Source of the DNA: Flavobacterium nitrogenifigens
Lineage (GTDB): Bacteria; Bacteroidota; Bacteroidia; Flavobacteriales; Flavobacteriaceae
Assembly (NCBI RefSeq): GCF_003254565.1
Contig: NZ_QJRI01000178.1
Location: forward strand, 1-64,000
Direction of reading: 5' to 3'
DNA length: 64,000 nucleotides
Shown here: piece after piece, positions 7,916 to 16,424 of the stretch
Layout of the letters: each line of letters opens with the position of its first letter
Position numbering within the stretch: the first letter of the stretch is position 1
The notes under the pieces: generated by a model
Told to the model about the DNA's origin: nothing
Database searches by the model: none
What the model saw: the letters and a program-made list of their open reading frames with translations, nothing else
Translations under genes and position numbers: made by a program

Positions 7916-8558
7916 AGAGGGAGGCCCGTCCATTTTATTAGGTACTGTTTTTACTGTAGCTGTACTTTTAATTGCTGAAAGATTTATAGATATCAATTGG
8001 CTTAGAATGCTTATTCAAATTGCAGCGCTTGTAATTTTGATCATTATTTTACAATTCTTTAGAAATCCTAAGAGAATTGCAGTTAGAAACAGCGATCACA
8101 TCCTAGCTCCTGTTGATGGAAAAGTGGTGGTTATCGAAGAAGTTTATGAAGGAGAATATTTTAAAGATAAACGTTTACAGGTTTCTATTTTTATGTCACC
8201 AATCAATGTGCACGTAACACGTTACGCCATGGACGGTATTATTAAATTTAGCAAATATCACCCTGGTAAATTTTTAGTTGCCTGGCACCCAAAAGCAAGT
8301 GAGGAAAACGAAAGAACTACTGTAGTAATCGAAAACGAAACTTTCGGTGCTATTTTATACAGACAAATTGCTGGTGCTTTGGCTCGTAGAATTGTAAACT
8401 ATGCTAAAGAAGGAATGCAAGTTGTTCAAGGAACTGACGCTGGTTTTATTAAATTTGGTTCAAGAGTAGATTTATTTTTACCTTTAGGTACGCCAATCAA
8501 TGTTGAGCTAAATCAAAAAGCAATTGGCGGAAAAACAATTATTGCTACAAAGGCATAA
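7905..8558 (+). CDS. psd: Phosphatidylserine decarboxylase family protein
   Basis: The enzyme converts phosphatidylserine to phosphatidylethanolamine. This is the short form (217 residues): two hydrophobic segments near 9-25 and 32-50, the RNPKRIAVRN segment, the family His motif in MSPINVHVTRY (97-107), and the self-cleavage site Gly185-Ser186 in KFGSRVDLF, where Ser becomes the pyruvoyl group. Its start lies inside cdsA and its stop abuts the acyl-CoA-binding gene. Confidence 0.95.
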   Translation: MFHKEGGPSILLGTVFTVAVLLIAERFIDINWLRMLIQIAALVILIIILQFFRNPKRIAVRNSDHILAPVDGKVVVIEEVYEGEYFKDKRLQVSIFMSPINVHVTRYAMDGIIKFSKYHPGKFLVAWHPKASEENERTTVVIENETFGAILYRQIAGALARRIVNYAKEGMQVVQGTDAGFIKFGSRVDLFLPLGTPINVELNQKAIGGKTIIATKA

Positions 8559-8828
8559 ATGGCTGATAAAGATTTAGATATTCGCTTTGCTAAAGCTGTA
8601 GAAGTTGCTATGACAATGACTCAAGCCGCGCTGCCGCAAGATGTGCAGTTAAGACTTTATGCTTTTTACAAACAGGCTACCTTTGGAACTGCGGTTTACA
8701 ATCAATCTCAAAATTTTGATTTACGAGATGCTTTTAAAACTAATGCCTGGATGCAGATAAGCCATATGTCTGTAGACGAAGCCAAAGAACATTATATCGA
8801 GATCATCAATTCATTAACATCAAAATAA
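8559..8828 (+). CDS. Acyl-CoA-binding protein
   Basis: The 89-residue four-helix protein matches the ACBP family: the LYAFYKQATFGTA motif (residues about 34-46), the DLRDAFKTNAWMQISHMS segment that contacts the acyl chain, and AKEHYIEIINSL at the end. ACBP buffers acyl-CoA esters in the cytosol. Its ATG directly follows the psd stop, so it is part of the phospholipid operon, which fits a role in supplying acyl chains; the family is much commoner in eukaryotes than in bacteria. Confidence 0.93.
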   Translation: MADKDLDIRFAKAVEVAMTMTQAALPQDVQLRLYAFYKQATFGTAVYNQSQNFDLRDAFKTNAWMQISHMSVDEAKEHYIEIINSLTSK

Positions 8829-8835
8829 AAACATT

Positions 8836-9615
8836 ATGAAGAAAAACGTTGTTCTTTTCAGCACTTTAGCTTCATTTTTACTATTATTTTCCTGTAAAGA
8901 AGATAAGCTGGTTGAAGTAGTTGAAGTTCCTCTTCCAACAAAAGAAGAAAAAATAACTATCGGCTCACCAAATGATGTTAAAGCCGATCCTGGTTCTTTT
9001 GAAATGACAAAATTGCCATTTAATTATGACGCACTTGCGCCAGACATAAGGAGCTTAACTTTAGAAACACATTATTCTAAGCATTATTTGTCGTATACAA
9101 ACAATTTCAATAAAGAGATTCTTTCGACTGAGTTTGAAAATATGCCTATTGAGGACATCTTAAAAAAAATGCCTCTTACTAATTTAAAGCTTCGTCAGAA
9201 TGCAGGCGGGTATTACAATCATACTTTGTATTTTAATATTCTTAGCCCGAAAGAGCAAACTCCAAAAGATACTCTAGCTGGTTCGATAAATAAAGAATTT
9301 GGTTCTTTTAACAATTTGACGAATCAATTTAAAACGCAGTCAGAAAAGCAGTTTGGTTCTGGATGGGTTTGGCTAGTTGTGGACCGTTATGGCAAATTGC
9401 AAATCACAATAACAGACAATCAGGACAATCCATTGATGAAAAACGCTTTGATTCCAGGAACTCCAATTATGGGAATTGATCTTTGGGAACATGCTTATTA
9501 TTTAGATTATCAAAACCGAAAAGGCAGTTATATTGATGCCTTTTATAATCATATAAATTGGGAAAAAGTAAACGAGTATTACGTTGAAGCACTCAAAAAG
9601 GTTAAAAAAGTATAG
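8836..9615 (+). CDS. Fe/Mn superoxide dismutase, predicted lipoprotein
   Basis: The enzyme dismutates superoxide. This 259-residue form carries an N-terminal lipoprotein signal ending LLLFSC with Cys20, followed by KEDK, a Bacteroidota surface-export-like acidic tail, then a linker of about 45 residues before the SOD domain. Metal-ligand segments are recognisable: LETHYSKHYLSYTNNFN near residues 75-91 and the closing DLWEHAYYLDYQNRKGSYI. It lies seven bases after the acyl-CoA-binding gene. Being tethered rather than cytoplasmic, it would protect the periplasm or surface. Confidence 0.92.
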   Translation: MKKNVVLFSTLASFLLLFSCKEDKLVEVVEVPLPTKEEKITIGSPNDVKADPGSFEMTKLPFNYDALAPDIRSLTLETHYSKHYLSYTNNFNKEILSTEFENMPIEDILKKMPLTNLKLRQNAGGYYNHTLYFNILSPKEQTPKDTLAGSINKEFGSFNNLTNQFKTQSEKQFGSGWVWLVVDRYGKLQITITDNQDNPLMKNALIPGTPIMGIDLWEHAYYLDYQNRKGSYIDAFYNHINWEKVNEYYVEALKKVKKV

Positions 9616-9620
9616 AAAAG

Positions 9621-9652
9621 AAGCTGATGCAATTAAGTATCAGCTTTTTTTT
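9621..9652 (+). terminator. Intrinsic terminator after the superoxide dismutase gene
   Basis: AAGCTGAT pairs with ATCAGCTT around a ten-base loop and is followed by eight Ts. It ends the lipid operon that starts at 6371. Confidence 0.85.
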
Positions 9653-9680
9653 ATACCTTTTAGGTGCTTAAACGAAGATC

Positions 9681-10739
9681 ATGAAAGATATTGCCAATCG
9701 TTTTACAGAAAACCCTTTATTATCACCGTCAGATATACCACCAAGCAGAGAAGGTCTAGAAATTACCTGCCTCTTAAATCCTGGCGTGTTTCAGTTTCAA
9801 AATAAAATCTGGCTGGCAGTACGTGTTGCCGAAAGACCAAAACAAAGCGAAAACATCATCTCGTTTCCAATCTTAACAGAAGCAGGAACAATTCAAATTA
9901 TTGAAATTTTAAAAAACCATCCGGAACTTATTGCAACAGACGCACGTGTAATTAACTATCAAGGCATTGACTACTTGACTACATTATCTCATATTCGATT
10001 ATTGTGCAGCGAAGATGGAAAACAATTTTACGAACCCGAAAATTATCCACATTTAGTTGGAGAAGGAATACTGGAAACTTTTGGGATTGAAGATTGTCGT
10101 GTTTCTTTAATTGAAGGAAAATATTACCTGACTTTTACTTCTGTTTCTCCTAGTGGTGTTGGCGTCGGTTTACGAACCACTACAGATTGGAAAAATTTTC
10201 AAAAACATGGAATGATTTTTCCTCCTCACAATAAAGACTGTGCTATTTTTGAAGAAAAAATAAATGGATTATTCTATGCCTTGCATCGTCCGAGCAGCGT
10301 CGATATTGGCGGAAATTACATTTGGATAGCTTCTTCTCCAGATGGCATTCATTGGGGAAATCATAAATGCATTATCAAAACCAGAAAAGAAAGTTGGGAT
10401 AGCAAAAGAGTCGGCGCTGGTGCTGCTCCTATAAAAACAGAATTCGGCTGGCTCGAAATTTATCACGGAGCCAATGAATTTCACCAATATTGTTTAGGTG
10501 CTTTTTTGTTAGATTTAGAAGACCCTTCAAAAGTGATTTCAAGAACTGAAACCCCAATCATGTTTCCAAAAACAAATTATGAATTAAGCGGTTTCTTTGG
10601 AAACGTGGTTTTCACAAACGGTCATATTCTTGATCCTGATGGCGATACCCTGACCGTTTATTATGGCGCCTCTGACGAGTTTGTTTGTGGTGCAACATTT
10701 TCTATAAAAGAGATCTTTTCTTTACTGAAAAAGGTTTAA
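9681..10739 (+). CDS. Glycoside hydrolase family 130-type protein
   Basis: The 352-residue protein has the five-bladed propeller pattern of GH130 mannoside phosphorylases/hydrolases: an N-terminal NPGVFQFQNKIWLAVRVAE strand pair, GIEDCRVSLIEGKYYLTFTS (residues about 136-155), a central HRPSS, and YHGANEFHQYCLGAFLLDL near 264-282. It lacks a signal peptide, so it acts inside the cell, probably on beta-mannosidic or related linkages. The exact substrate and whether it is a phosphorylase or a hydrolase cannot be told by eye. It is convergent with the amylase gene. Confidence 0.88.
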   Translation: MKDIANRFTENPLLSPSDIPPSREGLEITCLLNPGVFQFQNKIWLAVRVAERPKQSENIISFPILTEAGTIQIIEILKNHPELIATDARVINYQGIDYLTTLSHIRLLCSEDGKQFYEPENYPHLVGEGILETFGIEDCRVSLIEGKYYLTFTSVSPSGVGVGLRTTTDWKNFQKHGMIFPPHNKDCAIFEEKINGLFYALHRPSSVDIGGNYIWIASSPDGIHWGNHKCIIKTRKESWDSKRVGAGAAPIKTEFGWLEIYHGANEFHQYCLGAFLLDLEDPSKVISRTETPIMFPKTNYELSGFFGNVVFTNGHILDPDGDTLTVYYGASDEFVCGATFSIKEIFSLLKKV

Positions 10740-10912
10740 AAACAAAAAATAGATTTTAACACATAGAAACATAGATTTTTATTTGGGAAAAAGAATCCGA
10801 AAGAAACTATTTTCTACACATAGATCAACTATGTGATTTCAAACTAGTGAAACGCCTTTTATAAAAATGCTAAACTATGTTTCTATGGGTTAAAATGAGC
10901 TTAAAAAAAGGA

Positions 10913-12787
10913 TTAACTTTTCAATTCTAAAATCAAAGATTCTGAAGGCTGAATTATGAGTTTAACTTCTCCTTGCCCATTTTGCACTTTCAACACAAAT
11001 GTTTTCTTTTGATGCAATTGATCTTCCATTTGATAATCTCCATCTTTTAAATTCCATTTAGAAATGAGCGATGAAGGCACTTTCAAATTAAACTCACTTC
11101 CTTTCTCAGAAGAAAAATTAGCAACTACAATCAATTTTTGATTTTCTGACCAGCGTGCATAAGAATAAAGCAACGCATCATAACCTTCATTGTTTTGTCG
11201 GTTTATGGTTTGAATTTCTTCAAAACTTCCCATTAAAGCACTACTATTAATAGTAAAGTTCAATAATCGTTTGTAAAAATCACGAAGCTGTTTTTCAGGT
11301 TCTGAAAGCTGTCCTCCATCAAATTTACCACCATTCATCCAACGCTGATGGCTTGGAACTCCGATATAATCAAAAATCGATGTTCTGGAGCGTTTTCCAA
11401 AACCAGCATCTTCGTTTCCTGCCTCTCCTACTTCCTGTCCGAAATAAATCATTGTTGGCGAAGTGCTTATTGTTGCAGAAACTACCATTAAAGGTTTTCC
11501 TCTCTCTGGCGTTCCAGCAAATTCTGGACTTGCCAAACGCTGTTCATCATGATTGTCAAGAAAATGAAGCATATGATGTTCTATATCTGACATTCCGTTT
11601 TGAATACTTGTCAATTCGTCTGGAGAAGATTTTCCGCGAATAATATCTTTCAGCTTATCATAAGTTTCCACTTTATCATAGAGATAATCCATTTTTCCTA
11701 AACGGATATAATTGCGATATTCATTCGGGTTATAAACTTCTGCCAATAAAAACGCATTCGGGTTTTTCATTTTAATAGAAGAGTTCATATAACTCCAAAA
11801 TTCGTATGGAACCATTTCTGCCATATCATAACGGAATCCATCAACACCTTTTGCTGTCCAGTACAATGCAATATCTCTAAATTTCTTCCAAGAATTAGGA
11901 ACGTCTTTATCTTGCCAAAAAGCAAAATGTTCTTGATAGTTTTTCTGGTCAAAACCAGCAGGAAGTTCAGGAAAATCTTTAGTTCCGTCGGGACGCACTC
12001 CGTAATTTACTTTTACAGTTTCATACCAATCATTTTGGTCTGGTTTAATTTTACGGGAGCCATTTCCAGTCCATTTCGCAGGATTTTCATCAAATTTTCC
12101 ATCAATAAGCGGATTTTTCTCTCCATTTAAAGGAATGTCACCGTCAGGAATTTCAAAATGCTGCTGTGGAATATAATAAAAATTATTGTCACGCTTATAT
12201 TCAACCGTAATATCATCATCTGCTCCAAAATCTTTTACTCCTTCTGGATTTGTTTTTCCTTCATATTTTCTTGCAATGTGATTTGGAACAATATCAATGA
12301 TAACTTTCAAACCTGCATTATGAGTTCGTTTGATTAAAGCCTCAAATTCTTCTAATCGTTTTGCAGGATTTACAGCCAAATCTGGATTTACATTGTAATA
12401 ATCTTTTACCGCGTAAGGAGAACCTGCGCGTCCTTTTACTACTTCTGGATCATCATTTGAAATTCCATACGCCGTATAATCACGCACGAGAGCATGATGC
12501 GGAACTCCCGTATACCAAATATAGTTAACCCCTAAATCTTTTATTTCATGAAGCGCTTTGTCGGTAAAATCATTAAATTTCCCCACACCATTTTCTTCAA
12601 TAGTTCCCCAAGGTTTGTTGGTTGTATTTTTATTTCCAAAAAGACGAGTAAAAACTTGATACACTACAACTTTCTTTTCTGTCGCAGTTTGTTCGTTTGC
12701 TGTGCTCATTTTTAAATCTTTTGTTTTACAGGCTGAAAATAGAACCGTCAATGTTATTCCGGCTGCGATTATTTTTTTACTTATCAT
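10913..12787 (-). CDS. Alpha-amylase family protein (GH13), lipoprotein
   Basis: This 624-residue lipoprotein (signal ending LFSAC, Cys20) has the GH13 barrel: IIDIVPNH near 163-170 (region I), the nucleophile Asp321 in GFRYDMAEM, the acid/base Glu350 in FLLAEVY, and Asp414 in FLDNHD. A beta-sandwich C-terminal domain follows from about residue 530. It would hydrolyse alpha-glucans in the periplasm or at the surface. The gene has no susC/susD neighbours, so it is not part of a polysaccharide-utilisation locus in this window. An AAAACGTTTT palindrome lies about 95 bases upstream. Confidence 0.95.
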   Translation of the reverse strand: MISKKIIAAGITLTVLFSACKTKDLKMSTANEQTATEKKVVVYQVFTRLFGNKNTTNKPWGTIEENGVGKFNDFTDKALHEIKDLGVNYIWYTGVPHHALVRDYTAYGISNDDPEVVKGRAGSPYAVKDYYNVNPDLAVNPAKRLEEFEALIKRTHNAGLKVIIDIVPNHIARKYEGKTNPEGVKDFGADDDITVEYKRDNNFYYIPQQHFEIPDGDIPLNGEKNPLIDGKFDENPAKWTGNGSRKIKPDQNDWYETVKVNYGVRPDGTKDFPELPAGFDQKNYQEHFAFWQDKDVPNSWKKFRDIALYWTAKGVDGFRYDMAEMVPYEFWSYMNSSIKMKNPNAFLLAEVYNPNEYRNYIRLGKMDYLYDKVETYDKLKDIIRGKSSPDELTSIQNGMSDIEHHMLHFLDNHDEQRLASPEFAGTPERGKPLMVVSATISTSPTMIYFGQEVGEAGNEDAGFGKRSRTSIFDYIGVPSHQRWMNGGKFDGGQLSEPEKQLRDFYKRLLNFTINSSALMGSFEEIQTINRQNNEGYDALLYSYARWSENQKLIVVANFSSEKGSEFNLKVPSSLISKWNLKDGDYQMEDQLHQKKTFVLKVQNGQGEVKLIIQPSESLILELKS

Positions 12788-12880
12788 ATTTTTAGGCTAT
12801 TCTTATCTTGTCTCTTTACATTTGACACCAAAAAGCATCAAAACAATTTTCTAAAAATAGCTCATTTTTTAAAACTCCGA

Positions 12881-12890
12881 AAACGTTTTA
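12881..12890. promoter_or_regulatory. Possible LacI-type operator upstream of the amylase gene
   Basis: AAAACGTTTT is a perfect palindrome with the central CG typical of LacI-family operators, lying between the divergent amylase and OstA genes. A single ten-base site in AT-rich DNA is weak evidence. Confidence 0.25.
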
Positions 12891-13047
12891 TCTAATTTAC
12901 AATGTTTTCAGTCTAAAATACAAGCACTACAACGTGAGAGTTTGACATTTTGTTGAAAAATTAAATGACGCTTAAATCTGACTTTAGACTGTTGATGACT
13001 TATTATAAATTAATCCTAATATCAGCCACAGGTTCTAACCTTTTTTA

Positions 13048-13055
13048 TAAATTTG
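13048..13055 (+). promoter_or_regulatory. -7 box of the OstA-like gene
   Basis: TAAATTTG is an exact TAnnTTTG match 17 bases upstream of the TTG start at 13072, which supports that start over any earlier one. Confidence 0.5.
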
Positions 13056-13071
13056 ACAAAAATTTAATCAG

Positions 13072-14751
13072 TTGAAGAAATCACTCTTTTTCATATTTAT
13101 CTGTCTGTCTTTTTTAAGCATTCAATTCACTTTCGCGCAAGCAAAAAAACCTGCACAATCTCCGAAAACAATTGTCATCGAGAATGCTGACTTTTCTGAT
13201 GTAGATCAGGTTAATGTACCTGATGCGCTTTTACTTACTGGAAATGTAAAAGTAAACCACGATGGAGTTGTATTAACTTGCAATAAGGCCTATTTTTTTC
13301 AAAAAGAGAATTATCTAAAAGCATTCGGGAATGTACAATTAGTACAAGGAGATACTTTATTTCTGAATAGTAAATATGCTGAATATAGCGGTAATGCAAA
13401 AAAAGCTTTTGCTACAGGAAATGCCGTTTTAACTTCGCCAGATGCTACTTTGCAGACTGATACTATTAATTTTGACAGAAATGTTCAAGAAGCATTTTAC
13501 AACACCAAAGGTACTATCATTAACAAAGACAATACATTAGTGAGTAAATCTGGAAGATATTTTGTAAAAGAAAAGAAATTCCAGTTTTTGACTGAAGTTA
13601 CGATTACGAATCCGAAATATGTGATCAAATCAAATCATTTGGATTATTATAGCAATTCTGGTCACACCTATCTTCTTGGCCCATCCACTATTACTAGTAA
13701 AGCCAATTATATTTATACTGAAAAAGGTTTTTACGACACAAAGAAAAACTTAGCCCATTTTCTACGAAAATCATACATTAAATATGACGATAGACGTATA
13801 GAAGGCGATAGTTTATTTTATAATCGAAATACCGAATTTGCTTCGGCAACACGAAACGTAAAAATCACCGATTCTATCAATAAAGGAATTGTAAAAGGCC
13901 ATTATGCAGAGCTTTATAAGCTGAAAGACTCCATGTTTGTAACTAAAAGAGCGGTTGCCATTAATCTTGTTGAAAATGACTCGGTTTACATTCACGGACA
14001 AAAATTAATGGTTACGGGAAAAGAAGGGGAAAGAATTTTAAGAGCTTATAAAAATGTTCGTTTCTACAAAACAGATATGAGCGGTAAATGTGACTCAATA
14101 CATTCTGATTCAAAAATCGCCTTAACAAAATTGATTGGAAATCCGATTCTTTGGAATGGTGACAACCAAATTACGGGAGATATAATGCACTTGATTGGTG
14201 ATAATAAGACAAGGAAAATTGATTCTTTGAAAGTACTTAACAATACTTTCGTCTTATCCAAGGACACGCTCGGAACAGGATTTAATCAAGTCAAGGGGCT
14301 CAATTTGTTTGGAAAATTTCGAGATGGAAAACTTCATGATGTTGATGTTATCAAAAACACCGAAGTAATTTATTATATGCGGAACGATGCCCATGAACTC
14401 ATCGGGATCAATAAAAATGTTAGCAGCAAGATCAATATGATATTGGAAAACAATGCCATTGAAACGATTACCTTCTTCAACAAAGTCGACGGAGATATTT
14501 TTCCTGAAGATGAACTTCCCGAAAATGCTCGTAAACTGCGAGGAATGAAATGGCGTGGCGACGAAAGAATAAAATCGAAAGATGATATTTTTACCGCAGA
14601 AGAAAATGAAGAGAATGACAAACTGATTAAACAAGGAAAAGACGAAGAGGAAAAAGGTAAAAACGTTCCACTGAAAGTCAGGAAAGAAACCTTGAATTAC
14701 GACAAGAAGAATCCTGCTGCTAAGACAGACACGAAAGCTAAAAGCAAATAG
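13072..14751 (+). CDS. OstA/LptA-like envelope protein
   Basis: The 559-residue protein has a signal peptide (SLFFIFICLSFLSIQFTFAQ) and then OstA-type repeats of beta strands from about residue 36 to 400: the N-terminal VPDALLLTGNVKVNHDGVVLTC pattern is characteristic of the LptA/OstA fold that carries lipopolysaccharide across the periplasm. The C-terminal 70 residues are Lys/Glu-rich and low-complexity. Translation is read from TTG at 13072, which is followed by AAG AAA and the hydrophobic core; no in-frame ATG serves better. It may be co-transcribed with the aminotransferase, though 215 bases separate them. Confidence 0.88.
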   Translation: MKKSLFFIFICLSFLSIQFTFAQAKKPAQSPKTIVIENADFSDVDQVNVPDALLLTGNVKVNHDGVVLTCNKAYFFQKENYLKAFGNVQLVQGDTLFLNSKYAEYSGNAKKAFATGNAVLTSPDATLQTDTINFDRNVQEAFYNTKGTIINKDNTLVSKSGRYFVKEKKFQFLTEVTITNPKYVIKSNHLDYYSNSGHTYLLGPSTITSKANYIYTEKGFYDTKKNLAHFLRKSYIKYDDRRIEGDSLFYNRNTEFASATRNVKITDSINKGIVKGHYAELYKLKDSMFVTKRAVAINLVENDSVYIHGQKLMVTGKEGERILRAYKNVRFYKTDMSGKCDSIHSDSKIALTKLIGNPILWNGDNQITGDIMHLIGDNKTRKIDSLKVLNNTFVLSKDTLGTGFNQVKGLNLFGKFRDGKLHDVDVIKNTEVIYYMRNDAHELIGINKNVSSKINMILENNAIETITFFNKVDGDIFPEDELPENARKLRGMKWRGDERIKSKDDIFTAEENEENDKLIKQGKDEEEKGKNVPLKVRKETLNYDKKNPAAKTDTKAKSK

Positions 14752-14843
14752 TTTTCAGTCTCAGTGACAGTTTTTCGGTCACAGTTTACAATGCTTTGCG
14801 ATTGTTTAAACCACAAAGTTAACTTAAGCGTAAAGTCAAAAAC

Positions 14844-14965
14844 CTTAGAATCTCAGTACTTTTGCCACTTTGAACCTCAAAAAGTTTTCAGTCGCGGTCA
14901 CAGTTTACAGTTAAAAACATAGAAGCTCAGGATCTTAGTATCTCAGCAACTTAGAAGCTAAAAAA
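14844..14965 (+). repeat. Two octamer arrays upstream of the aminotransferase gene
   Basis: Phase-locked 8-base units of the form CTYWGNAY occupy 14844-14883 and 14918-14965. The second array ends one base before the ATG at 14967. Between and before them are CAGTTTTCAGTC-type and GGTCACAGTTTACA-type repeats (14751-14790 and 14884-14912). Confidence 0.85.
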
Positions 14966-14966
14966 A

Positions 14967-16160
14967 ATGAATCCAGATTTTATAAAATACCAAGCGCAAA
15001 CCTCTCCTTACCCACTGGGAATGGAAGTTTCGCATGCCATTGGCTCATATATTTACGATACAAACGATAAAAAATATTTAGATTTTGTTGCCGGAGTTTC
15101 GGCTTGTACTTTAGGACATCAGCATCCGAGAGTCAATCAAGCTATAAAAGATCAACTGGATAAATATTCGCACGTAATGGTTTACGGCGAATATTCTCAA
15201 AGTCCAGCCGTTCAATACTGCAAAATGATGGCTTCTCTGCTTCCAGAGTCTTTAAACAAAACCTATTTGGTTAATTCTGGTACAGAAGCGATTGAAGGTT
15301 CGTTAAAATTAGCCAAGCGTGTTACAGGACGCAGCCAGCTTATTTCTTGCCACAACGCTTATCACGGAAACACTATGGGTTCTATGAGTGTGATGGGATT
15401 TGAAGAACGCAAACAAGCTTTTAGACCCCTACTTCCAGATGTTGATTTTATCACTTTCAACAACGAAGAAGATTTACAGAAGATAACCACTCGAACAGCC
15501 GCTATTCTTTTAGAAACCATTCAAGGTGGTGCAGGATTTATTCAGCCCGAAAATAACTTTTTGCAGAAAGTTCGTGAACGTTGCGATGAGGTTGGAGCTT
15601 TAATGATAGTTGATGAAATCCAACCAGGTTTTGGAAGAACGGGAAAACTTTTTGGTTTCCAAAATTATGATGTTGTTCCAGATATTGTGGTTATGGGCAA
15701 AGGAATGGGCGGCGGAATGCCAGTTGGAGCATTTACTGCCTCTGCTGAAAAAATGGATCTTTTAACAGAAAACCCAAAATTAGGACATATCACCACTTTT
15801 GGAGGTCACCCTGTCATTGCGTCAGCTTGTTTAGCTACTTTGCAAGAATTAACTGAAACAAATTTAATGGCAGAAACGCTAGAGAAGGAAAAACTCTTCA
15901 GATCGCTTTTGGTACATCCTTTGATTACAGAAGTTAGAGGAAAAGGATTAATGCTTGCCGCCATGACAGAATCGGCAGATATTACCAACGAAGTCATTTT
16001 AACTTGTCAAGACAGAGGACTTATTTTATTCTGGCTTTTATTTGAAGGATGCGCAATCAGAATTACACCTCCTTTGACTATTTCTGAAGATGAAATTAGA
16101 GAAGGTTGTGCGATTATTTTAGACGTGATGGACGAAATAATGAAGAAGAACAATAACTAA
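14967..16160 (+). CDS. Class III PLP-dependent aminotransferase
   Basis: The 397-residue protein belongs to the acetylornithine/4-aminobutyrate type of fold-I aminotransferase. Visible elements are the NSGTEAIEGSLKLA phosphate-binding segment (104-117), HNAYHGNT (129-136), the pyridine-binding Asp216 in IVDEIQPGFGRTG, and the Schiff-base Lys245 in VMGKGMGGGMP. Its substrate is not certain from motifs alone; it is not beside arginine-synthesis genes here, so I do not call it ArgD. Confidence 0.9.
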   Translation: MNPDFIKYQAQTSPYPLGMEVSHAIGSYIYDTNDKKYLDFVAGVSACTLGHQHPRVNQAIKDQLDKYSHVMVYGEYSQSPAVQYCKMMASLLPESLNKTYLVNSGTEAIEGSLKLAKRVTGRSQLISCHNAYHGNTMGSMSVMGFEERKQAFRPLLPDVDFITFNNEEDLQKITTRTAAILLETIQGGAGFIQPENNFLQKVRERCDEVGALMIVDEIQPGFGRTGKLFGFQNYDVVPDIVVMGKGMGGGMPVGAFTASAEKMDLLTENPKLGHITTFGGHPVIASACLATLQELTETNLMAETLEKEKLFRSLLVHPLITEVRGKGLMLAAMTESADITNEVILTCQDRGLILFWLLFEGCAIRITPPLTISEDEIREGCAIILDVMDEIMKKNNN

Positions 16161-16219
16161 ATTATAAAATTATTTGAGCACTATTTTTAGTAAAACTGAC
16201 AGAAATTAATGCTCAATTT

Positions 16220-16324
16220 CTATTTCAAAAAAGTCTTCCGATACAAATAAAAAAATGACAAAACCGAAGCTAATCCCTTAATAATAAAGGAGATTTCTTC
16301 CCAAAATAGAATAAAAAACGCCAT
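16220..16324 (-). CDS. Possible 34-residue membrane peptide
   Basis: A short frame on the minus strand encodes 34 residues beginning MAFFILFWEEISF, with two hydrophobic stretches (residues 2-8 and 18-28) separated by a charged turn and a basic end (YRKTFLK). It fills the gap between the aminotransferase and the TPR gene. There is no homology information here; it could be chance, though its membrane-peptide character is suggestive. Confidence 0.28.
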   Translation of the reverse strand: MAFFILFWEEISFIIKGLASVLSFFYLYRKTFLK

Positions 16325-16424
16325 ATATTGTTAATTAAATTGTTCAAAACAATTAATTTCCTATCCTTACAGCGATTATATGGTTGCCTAAATTTATAAC
16401 AGGCTAATTTCAAAAATACGAAGT

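Noticed and set aside
9584..9805. A 73-codon frame overlapping the superoxide dismutase end and the GH130 start
   Set aside because: It is out of frame with both clear genes and covers the terminator at 9621-9652.
10913..12787. A starch polysaccharide-utilisation locus around the amylase
   Set aside because: No susC, susD or sugar-sensing regulator is found near it, so only isolated carbohydrate enzymes can be claimed.
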